Shown piece after piece: positions 6,865-6,898 of a DNA stretch of 6,898 nt (position 1 is the stretch's first letter; each line of letters begins with the position of its first letter). The notes beneath the pieces were generated by a model that saw only the letters and a program-made list of their open reading frames with translations, ran no database searches and had not been told where the DNA came from. Made by a program: the position numbers and the translations under genes. The DNA comes from Spirochaetaceae bacterium (GTDB taxonomy: Bacteria; Spirochaetota; Spirochaetia; SZUA-6; Fen-1364), in NCBI GenBank assembly GCA_003141795.1, contig PLNO01000317.1, positions 6,316 to 13,213 of the forward strand. The letters are read 5' to 3'.

Positions 6865-6898
6865 CGACCGCGGGTGCCGACGACGCCAAGCGGCTGCG
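6830..6898 (-). CDS. Possible 3' end of an upstream ORF (22 codons, Ala-rich)
   Basis: The frame reading SRLASSAPAVV and then AAAADG ends at TGA 6832-6830. Its third positions are mostly G or C, more like real genes here than the overlapping TPR frame over the same bases. The stop overlaps an ATG at 6833-6831 as ATGA, a common coupling arrangement. It could equally be the true upstream part of the TPR gene separated by a frameshift. It is too short to identify. Confidence 0.35.
   Translation of the reverse strand, partial: RSRLASSAPAVVAVTSAAAADG

Overview
The window is GC-rich and densely packed. Every gene I can support lies on the minus strand, so transcription runs from high to low coordinates. 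Gene content and protein style (a bactofilin, a spirochaete-like type I methionine aminopeptidase and purine-type phosphoribosyltransferase, and a giant exported protein of chitobiase-C-terminal/Ig-like repeats joined to a beta-helix) suggest a high-GC member of the Spirochaetota. This assignment rests on protein resemblance alone and is tentative.

Layout in transcription order: (1) 6898-6830, the last ~22 codons of a possible upstream ORF ending in TGA. (2) 6864-6112, a TPR-like helical repeat protein whose 5' end is unclear. (3) 6079-5615, a 154-residue bactofilin with a strong ribosome binding site. (4) 5606-4857, methionine aminopeptidase (map) with all five metal ligands visible. (5) 4844-4254, a phosphoribosyltransferase with an intact PRPP-binding motif. 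(6) about 4230 to beyond position 1, an exported protein of at least ~1,400 residues. It has a signal peptide, about 13 tandem domains of 85-97 residues, and then a module resembling the start of a right-handed beta-helix that runs off the window.

The gaps are 32, 8, 12 and about 23 bases, with no visible terminator or convincing promoter between genes, so this looks like one operon. It joins housekeeping functions (N-terminal Met removal, purine salvage) to envelope or cytoskeletal ones (bactofilin, TPR protein, giant exported protein). No stretch above 300 bases lacks a gene, and no RNA gene, CRISPR array, insertion sequence or phage feature was seen.

The most notable points are the giant repeat protein and a perfect 15-bp inverted repeat with a 6-base loop inside its sixth repeat. 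In addition, both the giant gene and the TPR gene lack a conventional start in the right frame. In each case a start codon sits one frame away, and one missing base in a short homopolymer would restore it. That could reflect sequencing error, real frameshifts or unusual initiation. I found no clearly new biological system.
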